From CAJOLV01 sp045631885 (GTDB lineage: Bacteria > Bacillota_I > Bacilli_A > RFN20 > CAG-826), in NCBI GenBank assembly GCA_045631885.1, contig JAZQVN010000010.1:1-64000 (forward strand): 64,000 nucleotides of DNA, read 5' to 3'. The notes under the pieces were generated by a model. That model worked only from the letters and a program-made list of their open reading frames with translations, was not told the origin of the DNA and searched no databases. This document shows, piece after piece, positions 52,904-61,570 of the stretch (positions are counted from its first letter, which is position 1; the number at the start of each line of letters is the position of its first letter). Both the position numbers and the translations under genes were made by a program.

Positions 52904-55291
52904 ATGAAGAAAAAATACTCAGTCACTGGGATGAGCTGTGCTGCTTGTGCGGCCCATGTAAGCAAAGCTGTTAATGATTTAGATGGATATTCATGTAATG
53001 TCTCTCTTTTAACTAACTCAATGGAAGTTAGCGCGGAGAAAGAGATTAATGACGATGAAGTTATCAAAGCGGTCGAAAACGCTGGCTACGGTGCATCTAT
53101 TTATAAAAATGAGTATTTAGAGAAACAAAATAAGAAAGTTAATAAGAAAAAAGTGTCATTAATAGTTTCAATCATTTTAATGATTGTCATTATGTATGTT
53201 GCGATGGGACATATGATTAATGCCCTTCCGCCTTTTTTAACCGGCGATTTTGTTCATATTAATGTCATCATTCAAATAGTATTAACGATTGCGGTTATTA
53301 TCTTAAATTTTCACTATTTCACAAGTGGGTTTGCTAAGTTAATTAAATTAAAACCAAATATGGACACATTGGTGGCTCTAGGTAGTTCAATTAGTTTTGG
53401 TTATTCTTTAGTGAACGCGATTCTTATTTTTGTCTATGTTTCTAATGGAAATATGGAAGCCACGCATGATTTACACCATAATCAATTATACTTTGATTCC
53501 GCGGCGATGATTTTAACCTTAGTCAGTGTTGGTAAATTCTTAGAAGGATTAAGCAAAAAGAAGACCACAAAAGCTTTAGATGAATTAATGGAAATGGTTC
53601 CAAATTCAGTTTTAAAATATAACGGAGAAACTTCAGAATTAGTCTCAATTGAATCTATCGCTGTTGGAGATATTATTGAGATTAGACCGTTCGATGTCAT
53701 TCCTTTAGATGGCACAGTCTACCAAGGATCTTCATATATCGATGACTCTTCTATTACAGGAGAATCTTTATTAAAAGAAAAGAATATCGGAGATGAAGTA
53801 ATTTCTGGAAGTAAAAATCAAAAATCAAGTTTATTAATCAAGGTGAGTAAAACAAAAGAGAATTCAACGATGAACCAAATCATTAAAATGGTTGAAGAAG
53901 CAAGCTCATCAAAGATGAAGATTGAAAAGATTGTCGATAAGGTCGCTTTGATATTCGTCCCAGTCGTTATTGGTATCGCAATTATCGTCTTTATTTTATG
54001 GATGATTTTTTCAAGTTTTGATTTCAACTTATCAATCAAGTTGGCGATATCTGTGCTAGTTATTTCATGTCCATGCGCTCTCGGATTAGCCACTCCATTA
54101 TGCGTAATGGTTGCGACTTTAAAAGCAAGTAAGAACTATATCTTAATTAAGGACGCTGAAGTCTTTGAGAACCTCGCTCATGTTGATGTTATTATGTTTG
54201 ATAAGACGGGAACCATTACTAATGGTAAACTCGCTATTGTTAACAATACGTTATCTGAAGAGGACCTATTTAAGCTTCAATCTTTAGAACATTTATCTAG
54301 CCATCCATTAAGTAATGAACTCTGTGAAAATTTAACCTCTTTTCTTGATGTGACAGACTTTGAAACAATTCCTGGAAAAGGGATTTCTGGAAAGATAGAT
54401 AGCACTACTTATTACGCAGGTAACGCGAATTATTTAAAAGAGATTAATGGGCATATTGAAGAAAATAATGAATTAACAGTTATTTATTTCTTCACCAAAG
54501 ATCAATATTTAGGAAAGGTAGAATTCTTAGATACGGTAAAAGATACTTCTAAACAGGCTTTAGAATTATTTAAGAAATATAACATCAAAACTGTTCTTTT
54601 AACTGGTGATAATGAAAATAGTGCGAAAAAGACTTGCGCTGATTTAGCAATTGATACGATTCACGCTTCTTTATTACCGCAAGATAAAGCAAATATTATT
54701 AAAGAGTATCAAGAACAAGGCCATCACGTAATGATGGTTGGTGACGGAATCAACGATTCCGTGGCGTTAGAATTAGCGAACGTTGGAGTAGCGATGAATG
54801 AAACTAATATCGCTAAATCAAGCGCAGATATTGTTTTAACAAGATCAGATTTATTAGATGCATATAATGCATATCATCTATCTTTAAAAACAGTAAAAAA
54901 TATAAAAATCAATCTTTTCTGGGCTTTTATATATAATATAATTGCTATACCAATTGCCGCAGGTGCATTTTATTCATTAAATTTCACCTTAAATCCAATG
55001 ATTGGCGCGGCATGTATGAGTTTAAGCAGCGTATGCGTTTGTTTAAATGCATTAAGATTAAATCTAATCAAAATGGAGACTAAGGAGGAAAAACCAGTCA
55101 TGACATTATTTGTAAAAGATATGATGTGCCAACACTGCGTTGCACATGTTAAACAAGCTTTAGCGGTTGAAGGCGTTAGTAACGTTGAAATCGATTTAGC
55201 TAGTAAAAAAGTAGAAGTTGAAACTTCTTTAAGTGAAGAACAAATCTTTGATTTGATTTCCAAAGCCGGATATAAACCAACTAGAGATTAA
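52904..55291 (+). CDS. copA: Copper-exporting P1B-type ATPase with an extra C-terminal HMA domain
   Basis: Exports Cu(I). N-terminal HMA domain with GMSCAAC (C12, C15), eight hydrophobic helices, phosphatase TGES, CPC motif C389-P390-C391, phosphorylation D433 in DKTGT, SSHPLS and GDGINDS. After the last membrane helix a linker (METKEEKPV) leads to a second HMA domain (about 733-795) with MMCQHCVAHVKQA, as in free CopZ. A C-terminal HMA is uncommon in CopA. An internal ribosome site and start lie just before it. Cotranscribed with csoR; the next gene starts 2 bp later. Confidence 0.95.
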   Translation: MKKKYSVTGMSCAACAAHVSKAVNDLDGYSCNVSLLTNSMEVSAEKEINDDEVIKAVENAGYGASIYKNEYLEKQNKKVNKKKVSLIVSIILMIVIMYVAMGHMINALPPFLTGDFVHINVIIQIVLTIAVIILNFHYFTSGFAKLIKLKPNMDTLVALGSSISFGYSLVNAILIFVYVSNGNMEATHDLHHNQLYFDSAAMILTLVSVGKFLEGLSKKKTTKALDELMEMVPNSVLKYNGETSELVSIESIAVGDIIEIRPFDVIPLDGTVYQGSSYIDDSSITGESLLKEKNIGDEVISGSKNQKSSLLIKVSKTKENSTMNQIIKMVEEASSSKMKIEKIVDKVALIFVPVVIGIAIIVFILWMIFSSFDFNLSIKLAISVLVISCPCALGLATPLCVMVATLKASKNYILIKDAEVFENLAHVDVIMFDKTGTITNGKLAIVNNTLSEEDLFKLQSLEHLSSHPLSNELCENLTSFLDVTDFETIPGKGISGKIDSTTYYAGNANYLKEINGHIEENNELTVIYFFTKDQYLGKVEFLDTVKDTSKQALELFKKYNIKTVLLTGDNENSAKKTCADLAIDTIHASLLPQDKANIIKEYQEQGHHVMMVGDGINDSVALELANVGVAMNETNIAKSSADIVLTRSDLLDAYNAYHLSLKTVKNIKINLFWAFIYNIIAIPIAAGAFYSLNFTLNPMIGAACMSLSSVCVCLNALRLNLIKMETKEEKPVMTLFVKDMMCQHCVAHVKQALAVEGVSNVEIDLASKKVEVETSLSEEQIFDLISKAGYKPTRD
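55082..55291 (+). other. Possible internal translation start giving a CopZ-like chaperone
   Basis: AAGGAGG (55082-55088) precedes an in-frame ATG at 55100 by 11 bases. Initiation there would yield a 63-residue HMA protein, the size of free CopZ, starting MTLFVKDMMCQHC. The codons of the site also encode the linker Lys-Glu-Glu, so chance is possible. Confidence 0.4.
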
Positions 55292-55293
55292 TT

Positions 55294-56022
55294 ATGTCTA
55301 ATCAATTCATCCGTAGCGAACTTCTATTTACTAAAGATGGTATGGAAAAATTAAGAAAAGCCCATATCCTTGTTTTTGGTATTGGTGGAGTTGGCGGATA
55401 TGTTGTTGAAGCATTAGCGAGAAGTGGTGTTGGTCACTTCACTTTAGTCGATAATGATGTCGTTAGCGAGAGTAATATCAATCGACAAATTATCGCGACA
55501 TATAATACGCTTGGTCAATACAAAGTTGATGTGATGAAAGAAAGGATTTTATCGATCAACAAAGGCGCGGAAGTAGAAGTGAGAAAATGTTTCTATTTAC
55601 CAGAAACAGCGGGTGAATTTGATTTCAAAAAATACGATTATATTGTCGACTGCGTTGACACAGTCGCGGCAAAATTATCAATAATTATTGAAGCAAAAAA
55701 TAATGATGTTCCAATCATCTCTGCGATGGGCGCGGGTAATAAAATGCATCCAGAAATGTTAATGGTTAGCGATATTTCTAAAACAGAAGTCGACCCATTA
55801 GCGAAGGTCATAAGAACGGAATTAAGAAAAAGAGGCATCAATCATTTGAAGGTTGTTTATTCAAAAGAAGAACCGATTAAAATTGATCCTCAAAATGAAG
55901 GAGTGGAACTCAAAGAAAAAAGCGGACGAGCCGCTCCTGGTAGTAATGCATTTGTCCCGAGTGCGATGGGATTAATAATCGCCGGGGAAATTGTGAGAGA
56001 ATTAATAGGCTATGACAAATAG
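55294..56022 (+). CDS. tcdA: tRNA threonylcarbamoyladenosine dehydratase
   Basis: E1-like enzyme making cyclic t6A at position 37 of ANN-decoding tRNAs. ATP-binding VFGIGGVGGYVVEALARSG, substrate residues NRQI, DCVDTVAAK and AMGAGNKMHPE are typical of TcdA/CsdL; APGSNAFVPSAMGLI closes the fold. 242 residues. It follows copA with a 2-bp gap and converges on recN. Confidence 0.92.
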   Translation: MSNQFIRSELLFTKDGMEKLRKAHILVFGIGGVGGYVVEALARSGVGHFTLVDNDVVSESNINRQIIATYNTLGQYKVDVMKERILSINKGAEVEVRKCFYLPETAGEFDFKKYDYIVDCVDTVAAKLSIIIEAKNNDVPIISAMGAGNKMHPEMLMVSDISKTEVDPLAKVIRTELRKRGINHLKVVYSKEEPIKIDPQNEGVELKEKSGRAAPGSNAFVPSAMGLIIAGEIVRELIGYDK

Positions 56023-56023
56023 T

Positions 56024-57700
56024 CTATTTTTCTTTTAAGACTAATTCTTTTGCGTATTCTAATTGAGAAGGAGTGACCTTTCCTTCTGAGATCATAAGCG
56101 CAATTTCATATATCTTTTCATCAAGTGATAATTCTTGAATTTTAGTAAAAGTACGGCCTTTTGCAGAGTATTTGCTGATTTTTACATGGTTTTTTGATAA
56201 ACAAGCAACCTGCGGTAAATGGGTAATTGTGATGACTTGGCTAGATAAAGAAATCTCATAAATCTTCATCGCAACTTTACTAGCGATTTCTCCAGAAATA
56301 CCGGTATCGATTTCATCAAAAATGACTGTTTCGACCTTATTAGATTTAATGAATAAAGTCTTAAATGCAAGCATGATTCTGCTAGCTTCGCCGCCTGAAA
56401 TAACCTTGCTTAATGGCTTCATTCCTTCGCCTATATTAGTCTCGATATAGAAGTCAACTTCATCGATACCAGTGGATAAGAAGATAGATAAATCAACACC
56501 TTCAGGTAGTGTAAATGAATCGATGCGGATATCGAATTTTGATTTGAGGGCTAAATCTTCTAAATGTCTTTCTAATTCTTTGATAACGCTCTTGGCGATT
56601 TGTCTTCTGACTTTAGAAAGGTCTTCACCATATAAATATGTTTGTTTAAATAAAGACAATAGTTTTTCTTTCTCTTCTTTTAACAAGATTTCATCATCAC
56701 CAGTAGAGGAAATTAATAACTCTAATTCTTTTTGATATGCGATTAATTCACTAACTGTCTTGTTATGTTTCTTTTTTATTAAAGTGATCTCTTGTAAACG
56801 AGTTTCTAATTCATCTAATTGGTTTGGATTATAGTCTAAATGAGAGAATTTCTTCTTTAAATAATCATAAATATCTTCAAGTTCATAATAAGCGGAATCA
56901 ATCCTTGTGGTGATTTCGTTATATTCATCTTGATATGAAGATAATTCTTTCACCTTATCTTTAATGGAATAGATGTCTTCTAGAGATTCTTTATCAATTA
57001 ATTCTCTAATTTCTGCGAGTAAGGAATAAATGGAATCGTAATTTTTTAAATATGTGATTTGATTTTTGATATCTTCTTCTTCGCCTTCAACGAGATTAAG
57101 ACCCTTTAATTCTTTTAAATCAAATTCATAAAATTCGCGGTTCTTTTTGATTTCTTCCGCTTTTCTTAAAAGAGATTCGTAATGTTCGTTTTCTTCTTTT
57201 AACAGAGTTAAAGATTGAACATATTTGTCTTTATACTCCTCGATGAGGTCCGCTTTAAAGCCATCGACGATGTCTAAATAATTCTCTTTATTGAGAAGTT
57301 TAGTCATATCGAATTGAAGATGAATATCAGCGAGATATCTGCTGATTCTCTTTAAATCGTTTAATGTGATTGAGACATCGTTAATCTTAATTGAGCTTCT
57401 ATTTTGAGAAATGACACGGTTAATCGTGATGGTGTTATCGTTAAATTCCACACCTAATTTATTTAATAAAGAAGATAAATAAATATTGTTAAAAGTGAAT
57501 TCACCAATAATGACGGCTTTTTCTTCGCCTCTTCTAATCATTTCTAGATTTGCTCTTTCTCCTAATAAAAGAGAAATACAGTCGATAATCAAAGATTTAC
57601 CAGCCCCTGTTTCACCAGTTAAAACGGTTAATCCATCTTTGAATGAGACATCGATATCTTCAATAATTGCGAAGTTTTTGACAGATAATTTATTTAGCAT
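56024..57700 (-). CDS. recN: DNA repair protein RecN
   Basis: SMC-like ATPase for double-strand break repair. Walker A GETGAGKS near residue 30, long central coiled coils (about 150-350), signature VISGGEASRIMLAFK, Walker B VIFDEIDTGISG, and ITHLPQVA. 558 residues, full length. Its stop is 1 bp from the converging tcdA stop. A weak hairpin TAGTC/GACTA with a T-rich loop lies at the junction. Confidence 0.96.
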   Translation of the reverse strand: MLNKLSVKNFAIIEDIDVSFKDGLTVLTGETGAGKSLIIDCISLLLGERANLEMIRRGEEKAVIIGEFTFNNIYLSSLLNKLGVEFNDNTITINRVISQNRSSIKINDVSITLNDLKRISRYLADIHLQFDMTKLLNKENYLDIVDGFKADLIEEYKDKYVQSLTLLKEENEHYESLLRKAEEIKKNREFYEFDLKELKGLNLVEGEEEDIKNQITYLKNYDSIYSLLAEIRELIDKESLEDIYSIKDKVKELSSYQDEYNEITTRIDSAYYELEDIYDYLKKKFSHLDYNPNQLDELETRLQEITLIKKKHNKTVSELIAYQKELELLISSTGDDEILLKEEKEKLLSLFKQTYLYGEDLSKVRRQIAKSVIKELERHLEDLALKSKFDIRIDSFTLPEGVDLSIFLSTGIDEVDFYIETNIGEGMKPLSKVISGGEASRIMLAFKTLFIKSNKVETVIFDEIDTGISGEIASKVAMKIYEISLSSQVITITHLPQVACLSKNHVKISKYSAKGRTFTKIQELSLDEKIYEIALMISEGKVTPSQLEYAKELVLKEK

Positions 57701-57825
57701 AGTGTTATTATATTCTTTTTCTCATATTGTATAAATCAAAATAATTGTCTCTTTATCTTATAAAGTCTTTCTTATGTCATTTATTTTTGGCATAATTGAA
57801 ATGATAGGTATTGGAGACATAGAAA

Positions 57826-58332
57826 ATGAAAAAATTAATCGTTTATTTCTCTCGTGTGGGGGAAAACAGCGTTAATGGTCGTGTTGAAACTATTTCAAAG
57901 GGTTTTACTGAGATTATCGCTGAAAAAATTGCCAAAGAAGTGGGTGGTGAGTTATATAAACTCGAACCATTAAACCCATACCCAACAGATTATGATGAAT
58001 GCGTTTTGAGAAGCAGAAGAGAAGATCAATCTGGTGAACGCGTTGAATATGTCAAAAAATTAGAAAATTTAGATGAATATGATGTCGTTTATATCGGCTA
58101 CCCAACATGGTGGAGAACTTATCCACGCGTAGTCGCGACATTCTTAAAAGATTACCAATTCATTGGTAAAACTATTTATCCATTCTGCACTAACGAAGAA
58201 GGTAGTATGGGTTTATCCGAATTAGAACTCAAAGGTTCTGTTAAAGGTGCGATAGTCAAAAACGGCTTTGCTTGCAAAGGAAGCGAAGTTGATGAAATAG
58301 ATGAGAAATTAAAGGATTGGTTAAAAAGATGA
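57826..58332 (+). CDS. Flavodoxin-family protein
   Basis: 168 residues, Flavodoxin_4 type. FMN-phosphate loop near the N-terminus (IVYFSRVGENSVNGR), then VYIGYPTWWRTYPRVVATFL and PFCTNEEGSMG, which are family hallmarks. It resembles NAD(P)H-independent electron carriers or quinone reductases. The following flavo-diiron gene overlaps its stop by ATGA, so it probably supplies electrons to that enzyme or shares its stress regulation. GGAG ribosome site. Confidence 0.87.
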   Translation: MKKLIVYFSRVGENSVNGRVETISKGFTEIIAEKIAKEVGGELYKLEPLNPYPTDYDECVLRSRREDQSGERVEYVKKLENLDEYDVVYIGYPTWWRTYPRVVATFLKDYQFIGKTIYPFCTNEEGSMGLSELELKGSVKGAIVKNGFACKGSEVDEIDEKLKDWLKR

Positions 58333-60128
58333 AAAAGAATCTAACAAAAGACTTGTTCTACGTCGGTGTTAATGACCACCAAGTAGACTTATTCGAAGGA
58401 CAATATGTCGTTCCTAATGGAATGGCCTATAACTCCTATGTGATTAAAGATGAATTAATCGCAGTCATGGACACAGTGGATCAACACTTCACGAAAGAAT
58501 GGCTTAACAATGTTAAGAATGCTTTAGATGGTGCTAAACCAAACTACTTAATTGTCCAACATATGGAACCAGATCACTCTGCGAACATTATTAACTTCTT
58601 AAGAGAATATCCAGATACCTTTGTCGTTGGTAATGAAAAGACATTTAAGATGATGGAACAATTCTTCCACGAAGAAATTCCACATAAATTAGTTGTTAAC
58701 GATGGTGATTCCTTAAATTTAGGTAAACACAATTTAACATTTGTCTTCGCTCCAATGGTGCACTGGCCAGAAGTTATGGTCACATACGATTCATTTGATA
58801 AAGTCTTATTCTCCGCGGATGGCTTTGGAAAATTCGGCGCTTTAGACGTCGAAGAAGAATGGGCTTGCGAAGCAAGAAGATACTATATCGGTATCGTTGG
58901 TAAATACGGCGCTCAAGTTCAAGCCTTATTAAAGAAAGCCGCGGCACTTGATATTCAAATGATTTGTCCATTACACGGACCAGTCTTAGATAGCGACTTA
59001 GGATATTATTTAAATCTTTATAATATTTGGAGTTCTTATAGCGTTGAAACAGAAGGCGTTGCTATTTTCTATACCTCTGTTTATGGTCACACAAAAGACG
59101 CAGTTATGTTATTAGCTGAAGAATTAGAGAAAAATGGCGCTCCAAAAGTAGTGGTCAACGATTTAGCTAGAGAAGATATGGCGGAATGCGTTGAAGATGC
59201 ATTTAGATATGGAAAAATCGTTTTAGCCACAACCACATATAACGCGGAAATCTATCCATTCATGAATGATTTCTTACATCGTTTAGTGGAAAGAAATTTC
59301 CAAAATAAGAAAATCGCTTTAATGGAAAACGGCACTTGGGCCCCAATGGCGGCGAAAGTGATGAAAGACAAATTAGCGAAATCTAAAAACATCACTTATA
59401 TCGAACCAACCGTGAGAATTCTCTCCAGTTTAAGTGAAGAGAATAAAGAACAAATTTCTCAATTAGCGAAGGCTCTCTGTGTTGACTATATCGCTCATAA
59501 AGAGATCAAAGAAGAGACTCAACCAGAAGTCGATCCAAAGGCATTATTCAAGATTGGATATGGCTTATATGTCGTCACCAGTAATGATGGAAAGAAGGAT
59601 AATGGTTTAATCGTTAATACAGTCTCTCAATTAACAGACACTCCACTACGTGTTGTCGTTAACATCAATAAAGCCAATTATTCCCATGAAGTCATCAAAA
59701 AGACCGGTATTTTGAATGTTAACTGCTTAAATATCGAGACTCCATTCTCCACTTTCCAACAATTCGGATTCGTCTCTGGAAGAGATAAAGATAAGTTCGA
59801 AGGAGAAGAGGTTTTAAGAAGCGAAAATGGGTTAAGAGTTTTAACCAAAAACATCAATGCTTTCTTCTCCTTAAAAGTTGATCAATATGTCGATTTAGGT
59901 ACACACGGAATGTTCATCTGTTCCGTCACTGAATCTAAGACAATTAACCATATTGAAACAATGACATATAACTATTACCAAGCTAACGTTAAACCAAAGC
60001 CAGAAACCAAGAAAAAAGGCTATGTCTGTAAAGTTTGTGGTTACGTTTATGAAGGTGATGAATTACCAGAAGACATCGTCTGTCCATTATGTAAGCATGG
60101 TGCGGCCGATTTCGAACCAATAAATTAA
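58329..60128 (+). CDS. Four-domain flavo-diiron protein (oxygen/NO reductase)
   Basis: Domains in order: beta-lactamase-like diiron domain (about 1-245) with HMEPDHSAN, ligands H78, E80, D82, H83, plus MVHWPE and CPLHGP; flavodoxin (about 248-395, IFYTSVYGHTKDAV); flavin-reductase-like domain (about 410-555, YVVTSNDGKKDNGLIVNTVS); rubredoxin (about 560-599) with CKVCGY and CPLCKHG. It is equivalent to FprA fused to a high-molecular-weight rubredoxin and reduces O2 or NO to protect an anaerobe. ATG overlaps the previous TGA; a TTG at 58317 is rejected. Confidence 0.95.
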   Translation: MKKNLTKDLFYVGVNDHQVDLFEGQYVVPNGMAYNSYVIKDELIAVMDTVDQHFTKEWLNNVKNALDGAKPNYLIVQHMEPDHSANIINFLREYPDTFVVGNEKTFKMMEQFFHEEIPHKLVVNDGDSLNLGKHNLTFVFAPMVHWPEVMVTYDSFDKVLFSADGFGKFGALDVEEEWACEARRYYIGIVGKYGAQVQALLKKAAALDIQMICPLHGPVLDSDLGYYLNLYNIWSSYSVETEGVAIFYTSVYGHTKDAVMLLAEELEKNGAPKVVVNDLAREDMAECVEDAFRYGKIVLATTTYNAEIYPFMNDFLHRLVERNFQNKKIALMENGTWAPMAAKVMKDKLAKSKNITYIEPTVRILSSLSEENKEQISQLAKALCVDYIAHKEIKEETQPEVDPKALFKIGYGLYVVTSNDGKKDNGLIVNTVSQLTDTPLRVVVNINKANYSHEVIKKTGILNVNCLNIETPFSTFQQFGFVSGRDKDKFEGEEVLRSENGLRVLTKNINAFFSLKVDQYVDLGTHGMFICSVTESKTINHIETMTYNYYQANVKPKPETKKKGYVCKVCGYVYEGDELPEDIVCPLCKHGAADFEPIN

Positions 60129-60146
60129 TTATTAGGAGGAACTGAC

Positions 60147-60305
60147 ATGAAATACGTTTGTCAAGCTTGTGGTTTCGTTTATGACGAAGAATTAGGCCTT
60201 CCAGAAAAAGGTATCGCTCCAGGCACAAAGTTCGAAGATTTGCCAGCTGACTTCACCTGTGATTGGTGTGGTGCAGGCAAAGATGTGTTCGCTAAACAAG
60301 AATAA
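60147..60305 (+). CDS. rub: Rubredoxin
   Basis: 52 residues. Iron-binding CQACGF and CDWCGAGKD with the family sequence YDEELGLPEKGIAPGT and FEDLPADFTC. AGGAGGA 6 bp before ATG. A soluble one-electron carrier, 18 bp after the flavo-diiron gene, and its likely redox partner even though that enzyme already has its own rubredoxin domain. Confidence 0.96.
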   Translation: MKYVCQACGFVYDEELGLPEKGIAPGTKFEDLPADFTCDWCGAGKDVFAKQE

Positions 60306-60308
60306 AAA

Positions 60309-60362
60309 GTTAGATGCATTGAGAAAATATGCTATCTAATATCAAAAGAAAAGTGTTATAAT
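60309..60362 (+). promoter_or_regulatory. Hairpin and promoter before the TerB-like gene
   Basis: TTAGATGCAT pairs with ATGC(T)ATCTAA but lacks a T-run, so it may be an operator or weak terminator. TGTTATAAT (box 60357-60362) is an extended -10. AAAGGAG lies before the start. Confidence 0.5.
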
Positions 60363-60395
60363 TTTTTAAACAAAGTTTCGTAAAGGAGAAATCAC

Positions 60396-60806
60396 ATGAC
60401 ATTTAATGAACTTTATCAACAAGTCGTTAATTATTCTGATGCAGAAAAAATTAACATTGCTCGTAATTCCTTATCCAAAATCGCTGAATTTTTCGAAAAC
60501 AGTGACAATTTCGTTGCTTTCATCGTCAATTTAACCGCTGTTTTTGCTGGCGCTGACAATTTAGTCGCAAGAAAAGAACACGAATTATTCATCACAATCA
60601 CAAATATCAACATGGACTATGAAACATTCTACAACATGGTCAATGAACTTGATGATGCACAAGCCCGCGCTGCTGTTGACAACCTTCTCGACGGTGCTGG
60701 TGGAGAATTCAAAGATGCTTGCTTAATGTATGGCTTAGCGTTCTTAAGTATCGATGACAAAATCACCGGTGCCGAAAAAGAATTCTTTGAAAGAATTTGG
60801 GGTTAA
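60396..60806 (+). CDS. Small acidic all-helical protein, possibly TerB-like
   Basis: 136 residues, predicted all-alpha, acidic. The C-terminal MYGLAFLSIDDKITGAEKEF resembles the helical/metal-loop ending of TerB-type domains (tellurite/stress proteins), but the match is by eye only. No export signal. Monocistronic, with its own promoter and a strong terminator. Function unknown. Confidence 0.6.
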   Translation: MTFNELYQQVVNYSDAEKINIARNSLSKIAEFFENSDNFVAFIVNLTAVFAGADNLVARKEHELFITITNINMDYETFYNMVNELDDAQARAAVDNLLDGAGGEFKDACLMYGLAFLSIDDKITGAEKEFFERIWG

Positions 60807-60826
60807 TCCTTAATAAATGATAATTA

Positions 60827-60856
60827 CCCTTTAGTCGAAAGATTAAAGGGTTTTTA
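60827..60856 (+). terminator. Terminator after the TerB-like gene
   Basis: CCCTTTAGTC pairs with GATTAAAGGG (one G-T) around GAAA, followed by TTTTTATTTT. Confidence 0.9.
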
Positions 60857-60873
60857 TTTTCTTTTTTAGCAGG

Positions 60874-60879
60874 TATAAT
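60874..60879 (+). promoter_or_regulatory. -10 box giving a near-leaderless HAD transcript
   Basis: AGGTATAATGCT, the same context as the box at 51207. ATG is 9 bases beyond the box, with no Shine-Dalgarno. Confidence 0.55.
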
Positions 60880-60888
60880 GCTTACCAT

Positions 60889-61521
60889 ATGAAGAAATAC
60901 GACTTATATTTATTTGATTTTGATGGCACATTAGTGGATTCACTTAAGTCCCTCATCGATATTTTCACTTTGGCTTTTAGAACAATTGATATCGAGATTA
61001 ACCCTGATGATGTCGTGAGATATTCTCGTCAACCATTAGAAACAACATATGACGAACTTCACGCCGATTGGTCAAGAGCGGGTGAATTTGAAAAGGCCAT
61101 CAGACATTATTTAGATGATGAAGAAATCTTAAGAAAGACAGAATTATATCCTGAAACTAAAGAATGCTTAAAAAGACTACATGAAGCGGGACATAAATTA
61201 GGTATTGTTACTAGTAACAATGAAAAGCACGTTTTAGATGTTTTGTCTTTTTTAGATATCCCAAAAGAATATTTCTTAATCTTTGTCGATAACGATAAAG
61301 TAAGAGAAACTAAACCAAGTCCAAAGCCTCTTTTATATGCATTAGAAGAATTAGGCTATATGGATAAAAGAGATGAAGTGGTGTATATCGGTGATGGCTT
61401 AAACGATATGATCAGCGCGAACCGCTCTAATGTCGATGCGATTCTCATTGATAGAATTGATGCGTTTAAGGATTCTAAAGACTACATTAGAATTCATAAT
61501 TTATTAGAAATACTAGATTAA
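60889..61521 (+). CDS. HAD-family phosphatase (phosphoglycolate phosphatase / PpaX-like)
   Basis: 210 residues. Motif I DFDGTLVDS (nucleophile Asp), motif II IVTSN, motif III lysine in KPSPKP, motif IV YIGDGLNDM. The helical cap (about 17-85) places it in subclass I. The exact substrate (phosphoglycolate, pyrophosphate or sugar phosphate) cannot be told from sequence. Apparently leaderless. Confidence 0.9.
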   Translation: MKKYDLYLFDFDGTLVDSLKSLIDIFTLAFRTIDIEINPDDVVRYSRQPLETTYDELHADWSRAGEFEKAIRHYLDDEEILRKTELYPETKECLKRLHEAGHKLGIVTSNNEKHVLDVLSFLDIPKEYFLIFVDNDKVRETKPSPKPLLYALEELGYMDKRDEVVYIGDGLNDMISANRSNVDAILIDRIDAFKDSKDYIRIHNLLEILD

Positions 61522-61547
61522 TTTAAAAATAAATATTTATTTTTAAA
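61522..61547. repeat. 26-bp perfect AT palindrome
   Basis: TTTAAAAATAAAT followed directly by its reverse complement, between the HAD and Sel1 genes. It could act as a terminator-like hairpin or a protein-binding dyad. Confidence 0.6.
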
Positions 61548-61570
61548 AAGATATTTGATAGAATTGGAGT

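Noticed and set aside
58317..58328. Upstream TTG start for the flavo-diiron protein
   Set aside because: The ATG at 58329 overlaps the previous stop in the usual ATGA form; the extension adds only MVKK with no support.
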